From assembly GCA_030549335.1 (NCBI GenBank), contig CM060198.1, forward strand, positions 48,945,353 through 49,009,352: a stretch of DNA of 64,000 nucleotides, read 5' to 3'. Below the pieces are notes generated by a model that saw only the letters and a list, made by a program, of their open reading frames with translations, ran no database searches and was not told the DNA's origin. How positions within the stretch are numbered: the first letter of the stretch is position 1; each line of letters starts with the position of its first letter. The position numbers and the translations under genes are program-made. Source of the DNA: Pontederia crassipes. Taxonomy: Eukaryota > Streptophyta > Magnoliopsida > Commelinales > Pontederiaceae. Shown piece by piece: positions 24,925 to 37,956 of the stretch.

Positions 24925-27900
24925 ATGGCCGGAAAGGGAGAGGGTCCTGCCATCGGGATAGATCTTGGTACCACCTACTCGTGCGTCGGCGTGTGGCAGC
25001 ACGACCGCGTCGAGATCATTGCCAACGATCAGGGCAACCGCACCACCCCTTCTTATGTTGCCTTCACCGACACGGAGCGCCTCATCGGAGACGCGGCGAA
25101 GAATCAGGTCGCCATGAACCCCATCAACACCGTCTTTGGTGAGTGTGCCGCTGATGCTCTGTCTTCATGTGTATTTGGGTAATATTTATTTATGGATATC
25201 GATTTAGTTCAGTTTAGATCTTAGTTTTAGTAATGGATGTTTCAAACTATTGTTCTATAATACTTGATATTGATATACGTTTGCCCGTCGTTTATATGAT
25301 CCGTTTTCACTCGCTTTAACAATATAATGCCCTTATGCGGGCCTATCTCTTCGTAATTTGTAGATCTACGGTACATACGTATCTGCTATCCATTATGAGA
25401 TGTTTTGTTTTATTTATTGTGCACATTGTGGTGTTATTAAGTTTTGTATTATTACTGTTCATTTGTGTCGTTTCAGAGTAAAAGCTCAATGATACGGATT
25501 ATACGGTATTAAGTAGTTACATATTTGTTTTCTTGGATTAAAAGACTTCAATGATCTATGTTTGTTGTGATGCCTAAAGCCTCCTTTGAATTCATTGGAG
25601 TTAATGCCGTAATTTAAATGGAATGTGGCTTGATTGGTCTGATATATTTCCCATCAGTCCACTGGGATTATGTTTCTATGTTGTGCATCGTTTTAAGTAA
25701 ATGATTTAATCTTGTTGTATTGTTTCACAAAGGATTAATTTATCCTTGTATGCTAGTTTAAACCCAGTCATGGCGATTGTAACCCATGTTTTGATGCATT
25801 TGTCTTAGCCTTTCTGCATTATTCAAAGCCAACAGATTAAATAGTTTTCCCAATATGTATTAAATCATCAAATTGTTTTCAGCAACTGTCACGTCTACTT
25901 TTTTTCAAAGTTGATTATGTTATCTTCTGACTTGCAAGATCCCACACTTCACGATTTTATGCTACTAGATGATTGTCCTTTGGAAGTTTTTACATTCGTC
26001 TTTATCCTTTCTGCAATGGCCTTATATTTCTCCACATATATGTATACATTGATTATGTGATATATGTATACAACAACATTAAGTAGGGGACTTCCTTTCT
26101 TTACAATTTTTCTTTTGATTAAAATTTTCAAGTGTGAGATCTAGCCCTTTTTTATTGAAATGATGGAAATATCGAAAGGAGTAGATCAAATAATCTGGAG
26201 TCCGATTAAAAGAGGAAGAGGGAGGTCAAGGCGGACACTTGACGAACTAATAGAGCAAGATCTATTGATGAATAATATACCGAAAGGTTTGGTTACTAAT
26301 AGAGCGGAATGACGTCGTATGATCCATGTAGCCGACCCCACCTAGTGGGATAAGGTTTTGTTGTTATTGTTGTTGATGGAAATATCGAAAGGATTAGCTA
26401 TAAAAAAGAAGAAAAGAGATGGCAGTAAATTATATTAAATCCCATTTCTTTATTTTTTATATTTTTATAGTTAGGCCCATAATTTCTTTCATGAGAGATC
26501 AATCCCTTTTATTATTGAAACTCAATGCTTCTGATTTGATGGATATCCATTGGTTAATCCAGTGTGTAAGTGATTTTTTTTGGCAATTTGATGTTTTCAT
26601 TACCTTTTTAACAAATCACTATTAAATCATTGTTCCATGTTGCTATCTTAAAGGTGTATAATTTTATTGTCTTTTCATGTCTAAATTGATTTAGGAGTTT
26701 GAAATCTTTTTGACTTCAATATTTGTATGATCATAATGTTTTTTATTTGCTATTCAGATGCCAAGCGTTTGATTGGTAGGAGATTCAATGATGCTTCGGT
26801 TCAGAGTGACGTTAAGCTTTGGCCCTTCAAGGTCATTTCTGGTCCTGCTGACAAGCCTATGATTGCTGTGCAATACAAGGGAGAGGAAAAGCAATTTGCC
26901 GCTGAGGAAATTTCTTCCATGGTCTTGATCAAGATGAAGGAAATCGCTGAAGCTTACCTTGGTTCTACTATAAAGAATGCCGTTGTCACTGTTCCTGCTT
27001 ACTTTAATGACTCGCAGCGTCAGGCAACCAAAGATGCTGGTGTGATATCTGGTCTTAATGTTATGAGAATCATCAATGAGCCAACTGCTGCAGCTATTGC
27101 TTATGGCCTTGACAAGAAGGCATCCAGTGTCGGGGAGAAGAATGTTCTGATCTTTGACCTTGGTGGAGGCACGTTCGATGTTTCCCTTCTTACTATTGAA
27201 GAGGGTATTTTTGAGGTGAAGGCTACTGCTGGTGATACTCATCTCGGTGGTGAGGATTTTGATAACCGCATGGTCAACCATTTTGTCCAGGAATTTAAGA
27301 GAAAGAATAAGAAAGATGTGAGTGGCAATCCTAGGGCCCTTAGGAGGTTGAGAACAGCTTGTGAACGAGCAAAGAGGACCCTTTCTTCTACTGCTCAGAC
27401 TACAATTGAGATTGACTCTTTGTACGAGGGTGTTGACTTTTATTCCACTATCACAAGAGCTAGGTTTGAGGAGCTTAACATGGACCTCTTCAGGAAGTGT
27501 ATGGAGCCCGTTGAGAAGTGCCTAAGAGATGCAAAGATGGATAAGAGCAGCGTGCATGATGTCGTTCTCGTTGGTGGATCCACTAGAATCCCAAAGGTCC
27601 AACAACTCCTGCAAGACTTCTTTAACGGGAAGGAGTTGTGCAAAAGTATTAATCCTGATGAGGCTGTTGCCTATGGTGCTGCTGTTCAAGCTGCAATCCT
27701 CAGTGGCGAGGGCAATGAAAAGGTTCAAGACCTCCTCCTCTTGGACGTCACTCCTCTGTCTCTTGGTTTGGAGACTGCTGGAGGAGTCATGACTGTTTTG
27801 ATTCAAAGGAACACAACTATCCCAACCAAGAAGGAACAAGTCTTCTCAACGTACTCCGACAATCAACCTGGTGTCTTGATTCAGGTGTATGAGGGCGAGA

Positions 27901-28496
27901 GGACCAGAACAAGAGATAACAATCTCCTCGGTAAATTTGAGCTCTCTGGCATCCCACCAGCTCCTAGAGGTGTGCCCCAGATCACAGTCTGCTTTGATAT
28001 TGATGCCAACGGCATCTTGAATGTTTCTGCTGAGGACAAGACCACCGGCCAGAAGAGCAAGATCACCATCACCAATGACAAGGGTAGACTCAGCAAGGAG
28101 GAGATTGAGAAGATGGTGCAGGAGGCAGAGAAATACAAGTCAGAGGACGAGGAACACAAGAAGAAGGCCGAGGCAAAGAACGGCCTTGAGAATTATGCTT
28201 ACAACATGAGAAACACAATTAAGGATGACAAGATCGCCTCGAAGCTTGATGCTGCGGACAAGAAGAAGATTGAGGATGCTATTGAACAGGCCATTAGCTG
28301 GCTCGAGAGCAACCAGTTGGCGGAAGTCGATGAGTTTGAAGACAAGATGAAGGAGCTCGAGGGTATTTGCAATCCCATCATCGCCAAGATGTACCAGGGA
28401 GCTGGTGGTGATATGGGCGGCATGGATGATGACATTCCTTCAGCTGGAGGCAGCAGTGGTGGTGCCGGTGGCCCTAAGATCGAGGAGGTCGACTAA
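24925..28496 (+). CDS. HSP70: Cytosolic heat shock cognate 70 kDa protein (HSP70)
   Basis: Exon 1 (24925-25138) and exon 2 (26758-28496) join across one 1.6-kb GT-AG intron that splits the codon for Asp72, the conserved intron site of plant HSP70 genes. The product is 650 residues, the normal cytosolic length. It starts [19 protein letters not shown], with no organelle signal. All three family signatures are present: IDLGTTYS (residues 12-19), [12 protein letters not shown] (203-214) and [14 protein letters not shown] (about 337-350). The ATPase domain occupies residues 1 to about 385, then the linker with [15 protein letters not shown], the substrate-binding domain and the helical lid. The C-terminus is Gly-rich and ends PKIEEVD, the EEVD tail that binds TPR co-chaperones such as HOP. 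It folds nascent and stress-denatured proteins using ATP with J-proteins and exchange factors. No break or odd residue was seen; the gene looks functional. Confidence 0.98.
25139..26757 (+). other. HSP70 intron
   Basis: The 1619-bp intron begins GTGAGTGTGCC and ends TATTCAG. It is T-rich as expected of plant introns. A 5'-truncated RTE LINE (26181-26373) lies in its 3' half, in the same orientation as the gene and about 385 bp from the acceptor. Confidence 0.95.
26161..26393 (+). mobile_element. 5'-truncated RTE LINE in the HSP70 intron, 20-bp target duplication
   Basis: The 193-bp insert (26181-26373) is flanked by perfect 20-bp repeats (TGATGGAAATATCGAAAGGA) at 26161-26180 and 26374-26393. 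It encodes the last residues of an RTE ORF in one frame: [19 protein letters not shown], then [15 protein letters not shown] and a stop. A short 3' UTR (GACCCCACCTAGTGGGATAAG) and a TTG-rich tail follow. Its perfect target duplication and open frame suggest a young insertion. The family's reverse transcriptase lies in the missing 5' part. Confidence 0.93.
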
Positions 28497-30946
28497 GCGG
28501 TACCTGACATTTCTTTGATATTGTCATTTTAATTTAATTGGTCAATTTCTGAACCGTTCTGCCAGCCAATGCTGGGTCCCTCCCTCCCTCAAGAGGTGCC
28601 TCACCAAACTTATTTGGACTCGTGCTATTTTCAATTAGCGGACAAGTGCTCAAGTTTCCCTGCATGATTCTTGATGATTATGGATCGTTACATCCTTTTA
28701 TGTTTTTAGTTTTATGATGCCTGGAAAGTTTACTGTTGGATGATATTTTGGATTAATGTTCATGGTTTTTCAGCTTATCGTTTGATGACTTGGATTTCGG
28801 ATATTCATTAGGAATCTTTGGTATTGGATTTTCTGTTATTGGTTGTTATTAAACGGTACTAATTTGAAATCTTAGTCTAAGCTTAATGAATGGGACACCT
28901 GCTGTAGCCAAACGAGTTTTATTAATTATTGTTACTATATATTTTAATACCCATATAAGATTCCCGATCCTCAAGATTTATTAGGGGCTGAAGAGTGAGT
29001 TAAACGATCGAATTTAAAATTATTAACTCACAGGGATTTCACTGAAATATAATTTTATTAATCAATCATCTCGATCTTATTATTTTTAGGGGGCATTTTC
29101 AAATTCAAATCTGGGAGCGGTCTAATTTTTTTTTCTTGTCAACTCGAAATGTAATCAATATATTCAATCGAACCAGTTAATATTTACTTAACAACATCGT
29201 TATCGGTCCTCCTAAACTATCTATCACTGACCTCATCGCCCACGTTGTGTCGTTGACACGTTATCTCGATGGCAACAAGATCGTCTTTGAAGAGAGTTCG
29301 TCCTTCTTCCTCGTATCACTCTTCATTGCGGACCGAGAGAAATAACAATAAAGAAAGAAATTGCACTTGGCTTCTTCCTGACGAGAGTGGGTTCTGGTGA
29401 TATTAATCTTCCAGGTGGCTTCTAAGCAGAGCGACCAATGACGCGTTCCCCTACCAGTTTGCGGCAGGCAGAGTGGAGTGGACTGGAGTGGACTGGGGAG
29501 CGTGACGCGAGGGGGGGAAGGTGAACTGTCATTTCACGAACGTCGGTGTTATTCCGAACAGTACGAGTGGTGGCTATGCAACAAATGATGAGTGCTCATC
29601 AAGATTGCATCTATAAATTGCCTAGAAATATTATTTTTTTAAGCGCATCAAGAATCAACTCCCTTTTGTTTTCTTCTTAGAATTGGATCTTGGAATTTTC
29701 ACACCCAAATCCTTTTCCAGTTACTTCTATTTTTGTCTGGAATTATGTTTGGTAGACATACTTGAGCCAAAAAAAAAAAAGAGAGAGTACGTATTCCTGC
29801 CTCATCCAAGAACATGGTGCTCTCATGTTTATTCCTTTACCCGAGAAAACAAAACACTCGTGTGAAAATGGATCTGGTTTCAATTTTTCCATAAGCAGTA
29901 TCAGGATCTTTGATGCTATATATTATCATCGTGTACAGAATTTTGAATACTTGACAATGCAAGCGAAAAACATTCTCTTCCTTCTGATGAAATTCGAAGC
30001 ATAACTTCAAAAAGAAAAAAAAATGGCTACATAATTTAAAGGAGAATTTTTCCACCGCTGACGACCAAAGTGCAAAGATTCAGATTGAGGTAATTATCCA
30101 TCGGTACATCATAATTTTTTTTTCTTTCTGCTGCCGGGTGCACGCGCGGTATAATATGTCAATGATTCATGCTTTTCCCCGAGCTACCGGTCACAGAAGC
30201 AGCCAACTTTTGTTTTGCGAGCCGAACAAAAAGCAGCACAAAATTTGCATCAGGTCAGACTGGGGAACAAGTCAAGAAAAGTCAGAGCCAGGCAAACTAG
30301 TCTTTGTTTGCTACCCACCTCTGAGGAATATATCAGGGCTGGCCGCCATGCATGCACCCACATCATGCTGCGTAGGCAAGTTAAAAATGATGATGGAATG
30401 AATAATTTCAAAGTGGAAAACAATAGGAAATCACTGATCCAGAATACTGTATAAAAATTGATATTGAATACTCTTTTAAATTGGTCAAAATTCATGGGTC
30501 CATTCTTAGTAGTGCTAGGAGCTTTCAGCATTAGTGAAGTACACGTAAAATGAGTCACAAAGAAAAAAAAATTCTCGACAAAAACATGTTTTCATTAAGG
30601 TAGGGCATTGACCAAATTCGATGCAAGAATTTAAACTCGATGGATAATGGATTTTTAGTGATTTGATATGAACAGTATATATAACTAATGGACGTGGAAG
30701 TGTCCAGTGATCAACGAAATTGCTAACAATCATTTAATTCCGATGCGAAAATATTAGCAAATGCATCTTGTACGCCTGCCTGCATGATACCATCTGCAAA
30801 TTTTTGGCGACATATAGGTGTCACAATCTCAACAAGAACTAGAAGTTAGACACTCAAATCCAATTGGGTGAAAAAGGTGATGCACATGCCTGCCACATAA
30901 AGTTGTAGGCCACTCGTTCATATTTTGTACGTGATAAAAGCATGAT

Positions 30947-31068
<122 letters not shown>

Positions 31069-31311
31069 GTGCATGTATGGATGGATTCAATCACATATTT
31101 CCCATCTATATATACATGAATACATGCACAAATAGAGCCAAGATCAGGGGGAAAAATTAGTAGGTGTCACACAGTTGCTGTTCTCTTCTTTTCAGTTTTT
31201 CTTTTTTCTTTCTTTTGCTTTTTCTTTCTGCTGCAACTTTTGGCAGAGCTGTTTGTATTCAAGCTCTGAGTCCATTTCAATAATTATTTACCGATTTTAT
31301 TTATTTATTTG

Positions 31312-31372
31312 GAAGAAGAAGAAGAAGAAGAAGAAGAAGAAGAAGAAGAAGAAGAAGAAGAAGAAGAAGAAG

Positions 31373-31402
<30 letters not shown>
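31312..31402. repeat. (GAA)n microsatellite, about 30 units
   Basis: A pure GAA/TTC tract, read in one frame as poly-Lys. It lies only 250 bp from the (AAT)n tract. Long GAA/TTC tracts can form triplex DNA; no gene is attached here. Confidence 0.95.
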
Positions 31403-31404
<2 letters not shown>

Positions 31405-31999
31405 TCATGCCGATAATAAGAACAAAAGGATTGCAGAATCGATAGTCTCATCACTAAATTTATAAGTTTCTCTTGTGATTGGAAAACAAGTGACCTGCAT
31501 ATGTATATATATATGCATGCGAAAACCTATGTTGTTGTACTAATTGGGACACTTTGTCTATTATCAACTTGAAAATGAAGGAACATGAAGAGTTTCATAT
31601 GAACCGCCTAATTAAGACACGTACCAGTAGGACTGAGCAAAAACCAGGCCGGTCCAAATGGCTCCATCAACTTGGCTAAACTTAATTTCTCAAAATTTCA
31701 TCCATGTCCCCCAAATTTTAGCCATTTGAAAAAAATAAACACCACCCATATCACAACATATCTTGTCAAACTAAAGACATTCTTTTTATATTCAATGTGC
31801 CATCATGTGAAACTAATTCAAAACATGTGTCATGTATTATAAAAAATTTGATTAATAATAACAAAGGGATTTCAATTAATAATAATTGATATTTATAGTT
31901 GCTATATTTATTAATAATATTTGATGTAATGAAATAATTAATATGGGATAATTCATTTTCGAGCTCACCGTACTGAAGAACGCAACAAAAATTTACAAC

Positions 32000-33310
32000 A
32001 ATGACAAAATATTATTAAATGGAAAAATTTAGAAGAGGATTACAACAATGTTGATTTTTTTTAATTCTAATATTTAGAAAGTTTGTATAGACACTCTCTT
32101 TAATATATGACTAAGAGTATATATTAATTCCTAAAAAAATTGGACACTTATCACATCATATAGAATTACATCAATTTTGAATCATAAACAAAATACACCA
32201 TAAAATTTTGTTGGGGATCCCCTATCCATATAGTGAAACTTCCGTAATGCGAGGGTGCCTTATATTATGGAACGTCTTAGCTGCAATTAGGGACATGAAT
32301 TTTTACTTGGGATAAGATTTAAAGCACTATTACAGGTCAATTTATAATGATGAAAATATTATTAAATGGAAAAATTTAGAAGAGGATTACAACAACGTTG
32401 ATTTTTTTAATTCTAACATATGGAAAGTTTATATAGACACTCTCCTTAACATATGACTAAAACTATATATTAATTCCAAGTCAACCACGGTCACCAGTGT
32501 GCTGGAAAAGGCCTTAGCCACTTATTGTGAATATGCTAGATACCATTAGCCTGAGGGTACCCTCGGATCCCATATGGGTGAGGTGGGAGCTCCCGCCTCT
32601 AGGGTGGTAATTCAAATTGAACACCGACAGATCCTTATTGAGGACCGGGAAGCACGGGGGAGCATGTTTCATTATCCGCTCTCACTCTACTTCATTTATT
32701 TTTGCAGGCGCGCTGAGCAGGACTTTTCAAGATGCTCTGGAGGCTGAGGCATGGGGGCCTCCTTATGGGACTATGGAGCTGCATCGACATGAATATTTCC
32801 AACCTTTGTATCGAGTGCGACTCCATAGAATTGGTTGACATTATTTCAAGGAAGACTAATACTCCATGGCACATCCGCAACATCCTTACCGATTGTTTCC
32901 TCCTCTTAGAACAACTTGACACTTTTGTAACCAGGCATATTTATAGACAATCCAATCAGACTGCGGGCTATCTCGCAAATTTGGGCTGTTCAGCCGAAGT
33001 AAATATTTTTTGGACGGAGCCGCCTCACGGCATCCATAACCTTTTGTACGTTGACTCTTTTGGCTAGTTAATCAATAAATAATCAAGTATTTCCCTTAAA
33101 AAACTATATATTAATTCCTAAAAAAGTGGACACTTATCACATCATATTGAATTATATCAATTTCAAATCATAAACATAATACACCATAAAATGATCCCTA
33201 GTGAAACTTTTGTAATGCGAGGGTGCCTTACATTACGGGATGTCTTAACTGCAATTAGGGATGTGAATTTTTATTTAGAATAAGATTTTAGGCGCTATTG
33301 CAGGTCAAAA
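32000..33310. repeat. Tandem duplication (~340-bp unit), second unit split by a LINE
   Basis: Unit 1 (about 32000-32338) and unit 2 (about 32345-32477 plus 33119-33307) share the strings TTAGAAGAGGATTACAACAA, ACACTTATCACATCATAT and GCGAGGGTGCCTTA. Both end with a GCACTATTACAGGTCAA-like block. The second unit is interrupted by the L1 fragment at 32478-33099. The function of the unit is unknown and it is non-coding. Confidence 0.75.
32459..33118 (+). mobile_element. 5'-truncated L1-type LINE fragment (RNase H end) with 19-bp target duplication
   Basis: The 622-bp insert (32478-33099) sits between identical 19-bp repeats (AAAACTATATATTAATTCC) at 32459-32477 and 33100-33118, with a short A run at its 3' end. 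It carries the RVT_3-type RNase H domain found at the C-terminus of plant L1 elements: an RWELPPLGW-type lead-in, LNTDRSLL, FIFAGALS, LCIECDSIELV, HIYRQSNQTAGYLANLG and IFWTEPP. The acidic residues expected for RNase H (TD, AE, CDS) are still visible. The frame shifts between the first and second thirds (around 32730), so the fragment is dead. Confidence 0.88.
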
Positions 33311-33781
33311 CTGAGTCAGAACTACAATAAGAGGAGTGGCCTGACTTGATTCCAAAGTAATTAGCTGTTACAACTTTTACTGTTAAAAAACAACACAACA
33401 GGATTTCAATGGCGGACTGTCCCTTGTTCTATGTCATTTCTGTATTTTTTTAATCAACCGAACAAAATATATAATTGTTTCCATTTATTCTTGCTTTACT
33501 GATAGCTTAAAGACTAAGTCGTTTGATAAAAAAGAAGGTTAATTAATTCTCTCACTAAACCTACTTTGTGCAATAAAATATAAAAGCCACCCCAAGCAAG
33601 AAATTGATCCTTCCTTTTCATTCTTTTCTTCTTGTCTTTCTCTCTCCCTACTTTCTTCTTCCCTGCAACTCCTTGTGGATGTAATTCACCCACCTCCTCT
33701 CAACCTCATCAAACTTTTGCCAAAAGAGAAAAAAAGAAGATCCAAACTAAAGAAGAGACACACAAGACCACCCAATCAACC
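33311..33781 (+). promoter_or_regulatory. DOF gene promoter and 5' leader
   Basis: A TATA box (TATAAAAG) at 33579-33586 lies about 200 bp before the ATG, placing transcription start near 33612. The leader is pyrimidine-rich, then A-rich before CAACCATGG, a good plant start context. Confidence 0.65.
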
Positions 33782-34980
33782 ATGGTTTTTCCCTCTATTC
33801 CTATCTGTCTAGATCCACCTAGTTGGAACCAGGTGAGTGCTGATTCTTGCCTTAGCTAAATCTCTTCTTTTGCAATAAATTTTTACCTTTTTTTTTCTGC
33901 TTTTTGTTGAGTAGAGCTTTTGAGTAGAGCTTCTGAATCAAAAGAGTATGCAATAAAGAAGAACAATACATCTATCCTTCTCCATATCTCTTGATATATA
34001 TACATACATACAACTCCTGCTTTCTTTCTTGCTCTATGTAAATTATTCATCAACATTAAATTTATTTCCATGTCCAGCAACAAGCTGTTCAAGTTCCTCA
34101 GGAGGCAGCTCAGCTACTACACCCTGGAGGGGGCAACATGTCGACCTCGGTTGCCCGGCCGGTTTCCACGGCGGAGAGGGCCAGGCTCGCGAAGATCCCG
34201 CAGCCGGAACCGGCCCTCAAGTGCCCTCGCTGCGACTCAACTAACACCAAGTTCTGCTACTACAACAACTACTCCCTGACGCAGCCGCGCCACTTCTGCA
34301 AGACATGCCGGCGCTACTGGACGCGTGGTGGCGCGCTCCGCAACGTACCCGTCGGCGGCGGTTGCCGCAGGAACAAGCGGGCGAAGTCAAGCGCCGGCGC
34401 TGCCAGCTCCTCCAAGTTGCCTGCCACCGCTCCGGAGTCATCCACCCCTACAACGAGGGCTGGTACAGTTGGCGGCGGCCATCAGCTGCAGCAGCTGCCG
34501 TTCATGGGCTCGTTGCACCCACTGCCAGAGTACGTGAATCCAAACCTAGGGCTAAATTTTGGCAGGATGCAACCAGTAGGCACTGAAGGTGGGACAGTTG
34601 GACTGGGGAGCTCGAGGCTTCAACAGCAAATCCAACAGTTTCCTTTCTTGAGTGGACTGGAAGGAGCACAGGGGGCACCAGTGGCAGGGCTCTATTCCAT
34701 GATCGGCGCCGGCGCCGGCGCCGGCGGATCAGTATCCGAACAAGTTCAGATGAAATCTTCGAGCTCGGGGGTCGTTAACACAGAACTTTCTTCAGTTCAG
34801 ATGGAAAACAGCTCTCAAACCATCAATTTTCCTCGACAATATGGTCTTAGTTTTCCACAAAATACGGATAACTTTTGGATCAGTGGCGTCGGCCGCCATA
34901 GCGGCACTAATGCTGCGGGCAGCGGCCAGTGGCCGACGGATCTATCTGCTTTCAACTCTTCAACTGGGAGTCTCCTTTAG
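33782..34980 (+). CDS. DOF zinc-finger transcription factor
   Basis: Exon 1 (33782-33832) encodes [17 protein letters not shown], the N-terminal motif of a DOF subgroup with a short first exon. It joins exon 2 (34078-34980) across a 245-bp GT-AG intron (CAG/GTGAGT ... GTCCAG/CAACAA). The product is 317 residues. The single DOF finger lies at residues 66-94 (CPRC...CKTC, CX2CX21CX2C) and is followed by the conserved [18 protein letters not shown] and the basic CRRNKR nuclear-localisation patch. DOF proteins are plant-specific and bind AAAG cores. The C-terminal half is Gly/Gln/Ser-rich with a short (GA)n-type run near 34705 and ends [13 protein letters not shown]. The first exon is easily missed because it is only 51 nt. 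A start at the internal ATG (34138) would lose the conserved N-terminal motif. No breaks seen. Confidence 0.96.
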
Positions 34981-37388
34981 CATCTCCGTGGGTTTTGTGT
35001 TAACTGGAAGCTTGATTTTTGCAATGGCTTCAAAGGAAGACTACTTGCAGATTAATGGAGGAGGGTCTCTTATAATTGCGTGCATGCGTCGAAGCCCATG
35101 CTTAATTATATATATGATGGATTGGATATATATGCTGATCGAGCACAATATAGACATATATCTAGGTACGTAGGTTTGCCATAATTTCTAATTCATTTGG
35201 TTTGTTAGTGTTCTCCTTTATAAACACATATGCAGCCTTCTTTTTTTTTTGTACTTTAATTTAATTTGCACATTGTGGTGGTGCTTGAGTTCATAATCAT
35301 ATGAGATTGGTTTCTCTGGTAAGAAAACTAGTTTTAACAATTAATTAATCATATGTATATAGAGCTAGCTACGACTTATGTATCCACATTTCCATGCTAC
35401 CTTGCATATAAATTATGCTGTGAAGTAATTTTTGCCCTCAGCGTGCAATTATAAGCAAAAGAAACAGTCTCGACAAAGCTCATATATCCTTCATTTGTTC
35501 TTTTTCCATATGTTCCATTATTAGGGATGCCACAAGAAATAGTCTTGCAAGATAGTAAGTCATCAAAAAATAATTATATTCTCCATGCAAAACAATAAAA
35601 TGTCCACACTTCTCAAAATGTAAAAGGTAATCAGTTACTATTGCCGTTGGTTTAAAATCAATTTTGAGCATCGCATATACATTTTCTCAACGAAGGCAGT
35701 ACTTTGTCTCACTTTTGCAACAAGATATAATGCATGCACAGCAATTTTGCAACAAGGTAGCAATTGTTGAGAATGTGTTCCACAGAAATGGAACACTATA
35801 TAATGAGAATTGTCAGTGGATCATCTGCTTTACCAACTCTAGGCTAGGGGTAAATAGTTACAGTCATTTTTTTTATCAGAAACAAATACTTTATTATCCG
35901 AAAATTATATATCCTTCATTGGTGCATTCACAGAGAATTCCGATAATTTGAAATATTCATTTACAAATAAGAAAAAATGGAGATCAGACAAATTTCTACA
36001 ATGGAAGCCTTTCTTCCCTTTATGTATGATTGCTTACATATTAAAGCTCTTAGGAGCCCCCAGCTCTTTTAAGAGCCTGAACATATACTGCATATGGAAT
36101 GCTCTCTTTTGACCGACATTTTATGCATCCTGCCCCATATTAAAGTGTTGTATTTGTCTTGGTATGCATTTATATTTTGCTTTTCCTTTTCTGCACACAA
36201 ACTCCAATTTCCTATTTTAACCCCAGGTCAATGAAAAGAAATAATCTTGACTCCAATTGTACATAATTATGGTTTATCTGCTTTGCTAGCTCTTTTCAGA
36301 ACTAGAACATGGTTTGATTAATGCATATTTCAAGGAATTAAACTTAATGTGTTGTACAAATACTTCAAGCCACTATAATTAAACTTAATTTATTGCAGTG
36401 TAGGCACCTTTTTGCTTTATCAAATTAGTTCAGTGTCCAGTTTTTTTTTTTTTAAATTCGAAAACAAGCATATGATTCAGTTATACATTGCACCATATGC
36501 GCGGATATATGGTCAGCTGCTCATGAAGATTCAAAAAGCCAAAGCAAATGGCTTTTTCTCTGCCGTATACTACAAACATTTATCTTTTTGATGCAGCATG
36601 CAGTGGTACCAATGCTGATCGATCTTGTGCATTACGCCATTTGTAATGTCCACAGACAGGCAACATATTTTTCACAGATCTCTCTCTCTGTCTCTCTCTC
36701 TCTCTCACACACACTATTATTCTTATGGGCTAATCCATTCGCGAGTCGGTCAATAACTCTCTTTCCCCTTCTGAACTTATCTTCGATCTGAGACATCGTA
36801 CATGTCTATGCAGCAGTCCCAGAGTGCAGTAAAAGCACCAGATCACACTAAAATCAATGCATTCATCCAAACCGAAACGCAGTAGAATTCGTTATATAAG
36901 AAGTCGAGCATTTGCATTTGGATATGCATGCATGCATGCACTGAAACAAAGAGGAAAAGATAAAGCATGCAATGCATGCAGCAGAGATGGGAATAAAACA
37001 AGCAAATAATTGGAGGCGGATATAAATATGTGGGTGGTGGACATGAGTGTGGTGGCCAATAAAACATCACGTCCCATGTTTGTTAAAAGACTAGTCCATG
37101 TCGCAGGGAATCTGCCTTCCTGTCCGCTTTCTCGAACACCAATGTACTCCCTCTCACACACTCTCACCTTTCTCTCTCCTTAGCCACTAAGAGAGGGGGA
37201 ATAAAGCAAGGCCTGAGTCCAATGTACAAATAATGGGAAAAAAAGGAAGCCTCCCTGCGTTTTCGTTGTCAGAAATGGAGCTGTGTATGCGCGCTCAAAC
37301 GGAGACCTGATCTGCAAGAGAAGCATGATGGATTCTTGATCAGTTTGCGAGCCGAGTTCTATGTACTGCTGTTAATTTGCAGTAGTAG
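34981..37388. other. Intergenic DNA downstream of DOF
   Basis: AT-rich, with no recognised gene or element. A short (CT)n tract lies near 36680-36710, and (ATGC)n-like runs near 36925-36940. The unique sequence ends at 37388, where the duplicated block starts. Confidence 0.5.
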
Positions 37389-37446
37389 ACCTCATTTTGT
37401 CACTTCTCCCGCAGATCGGGCATGCATGAGAGCGAGCGAGCGAGCG

Positions 37447-37528
<82 letters not shown>

Positions 37529-37788
37529 GAACAGGGAAAGCAGCAGCTTTTGCTTTATGAGTTGGCTATCGGCCCTCCATGGTGAAACAAGAAAAGGGGA
37601 CTAGTGTGGGCGTTAGGCCACCACCACGACGGTCATCAGATTCCGCACTTTGCTTCACATGAACTCGATGGATTGCAATTTGTATAATTGCGAAAAAGGA
37701 GCATGCAGCATTCCATAAGAAAACGGACTACTCCGCATCTCTTTCTGGCTATGGTTTATACATAACAGTGCGCCTTATAGTTTGTTCA

Positions 37789-37956
<168 letters not shown>

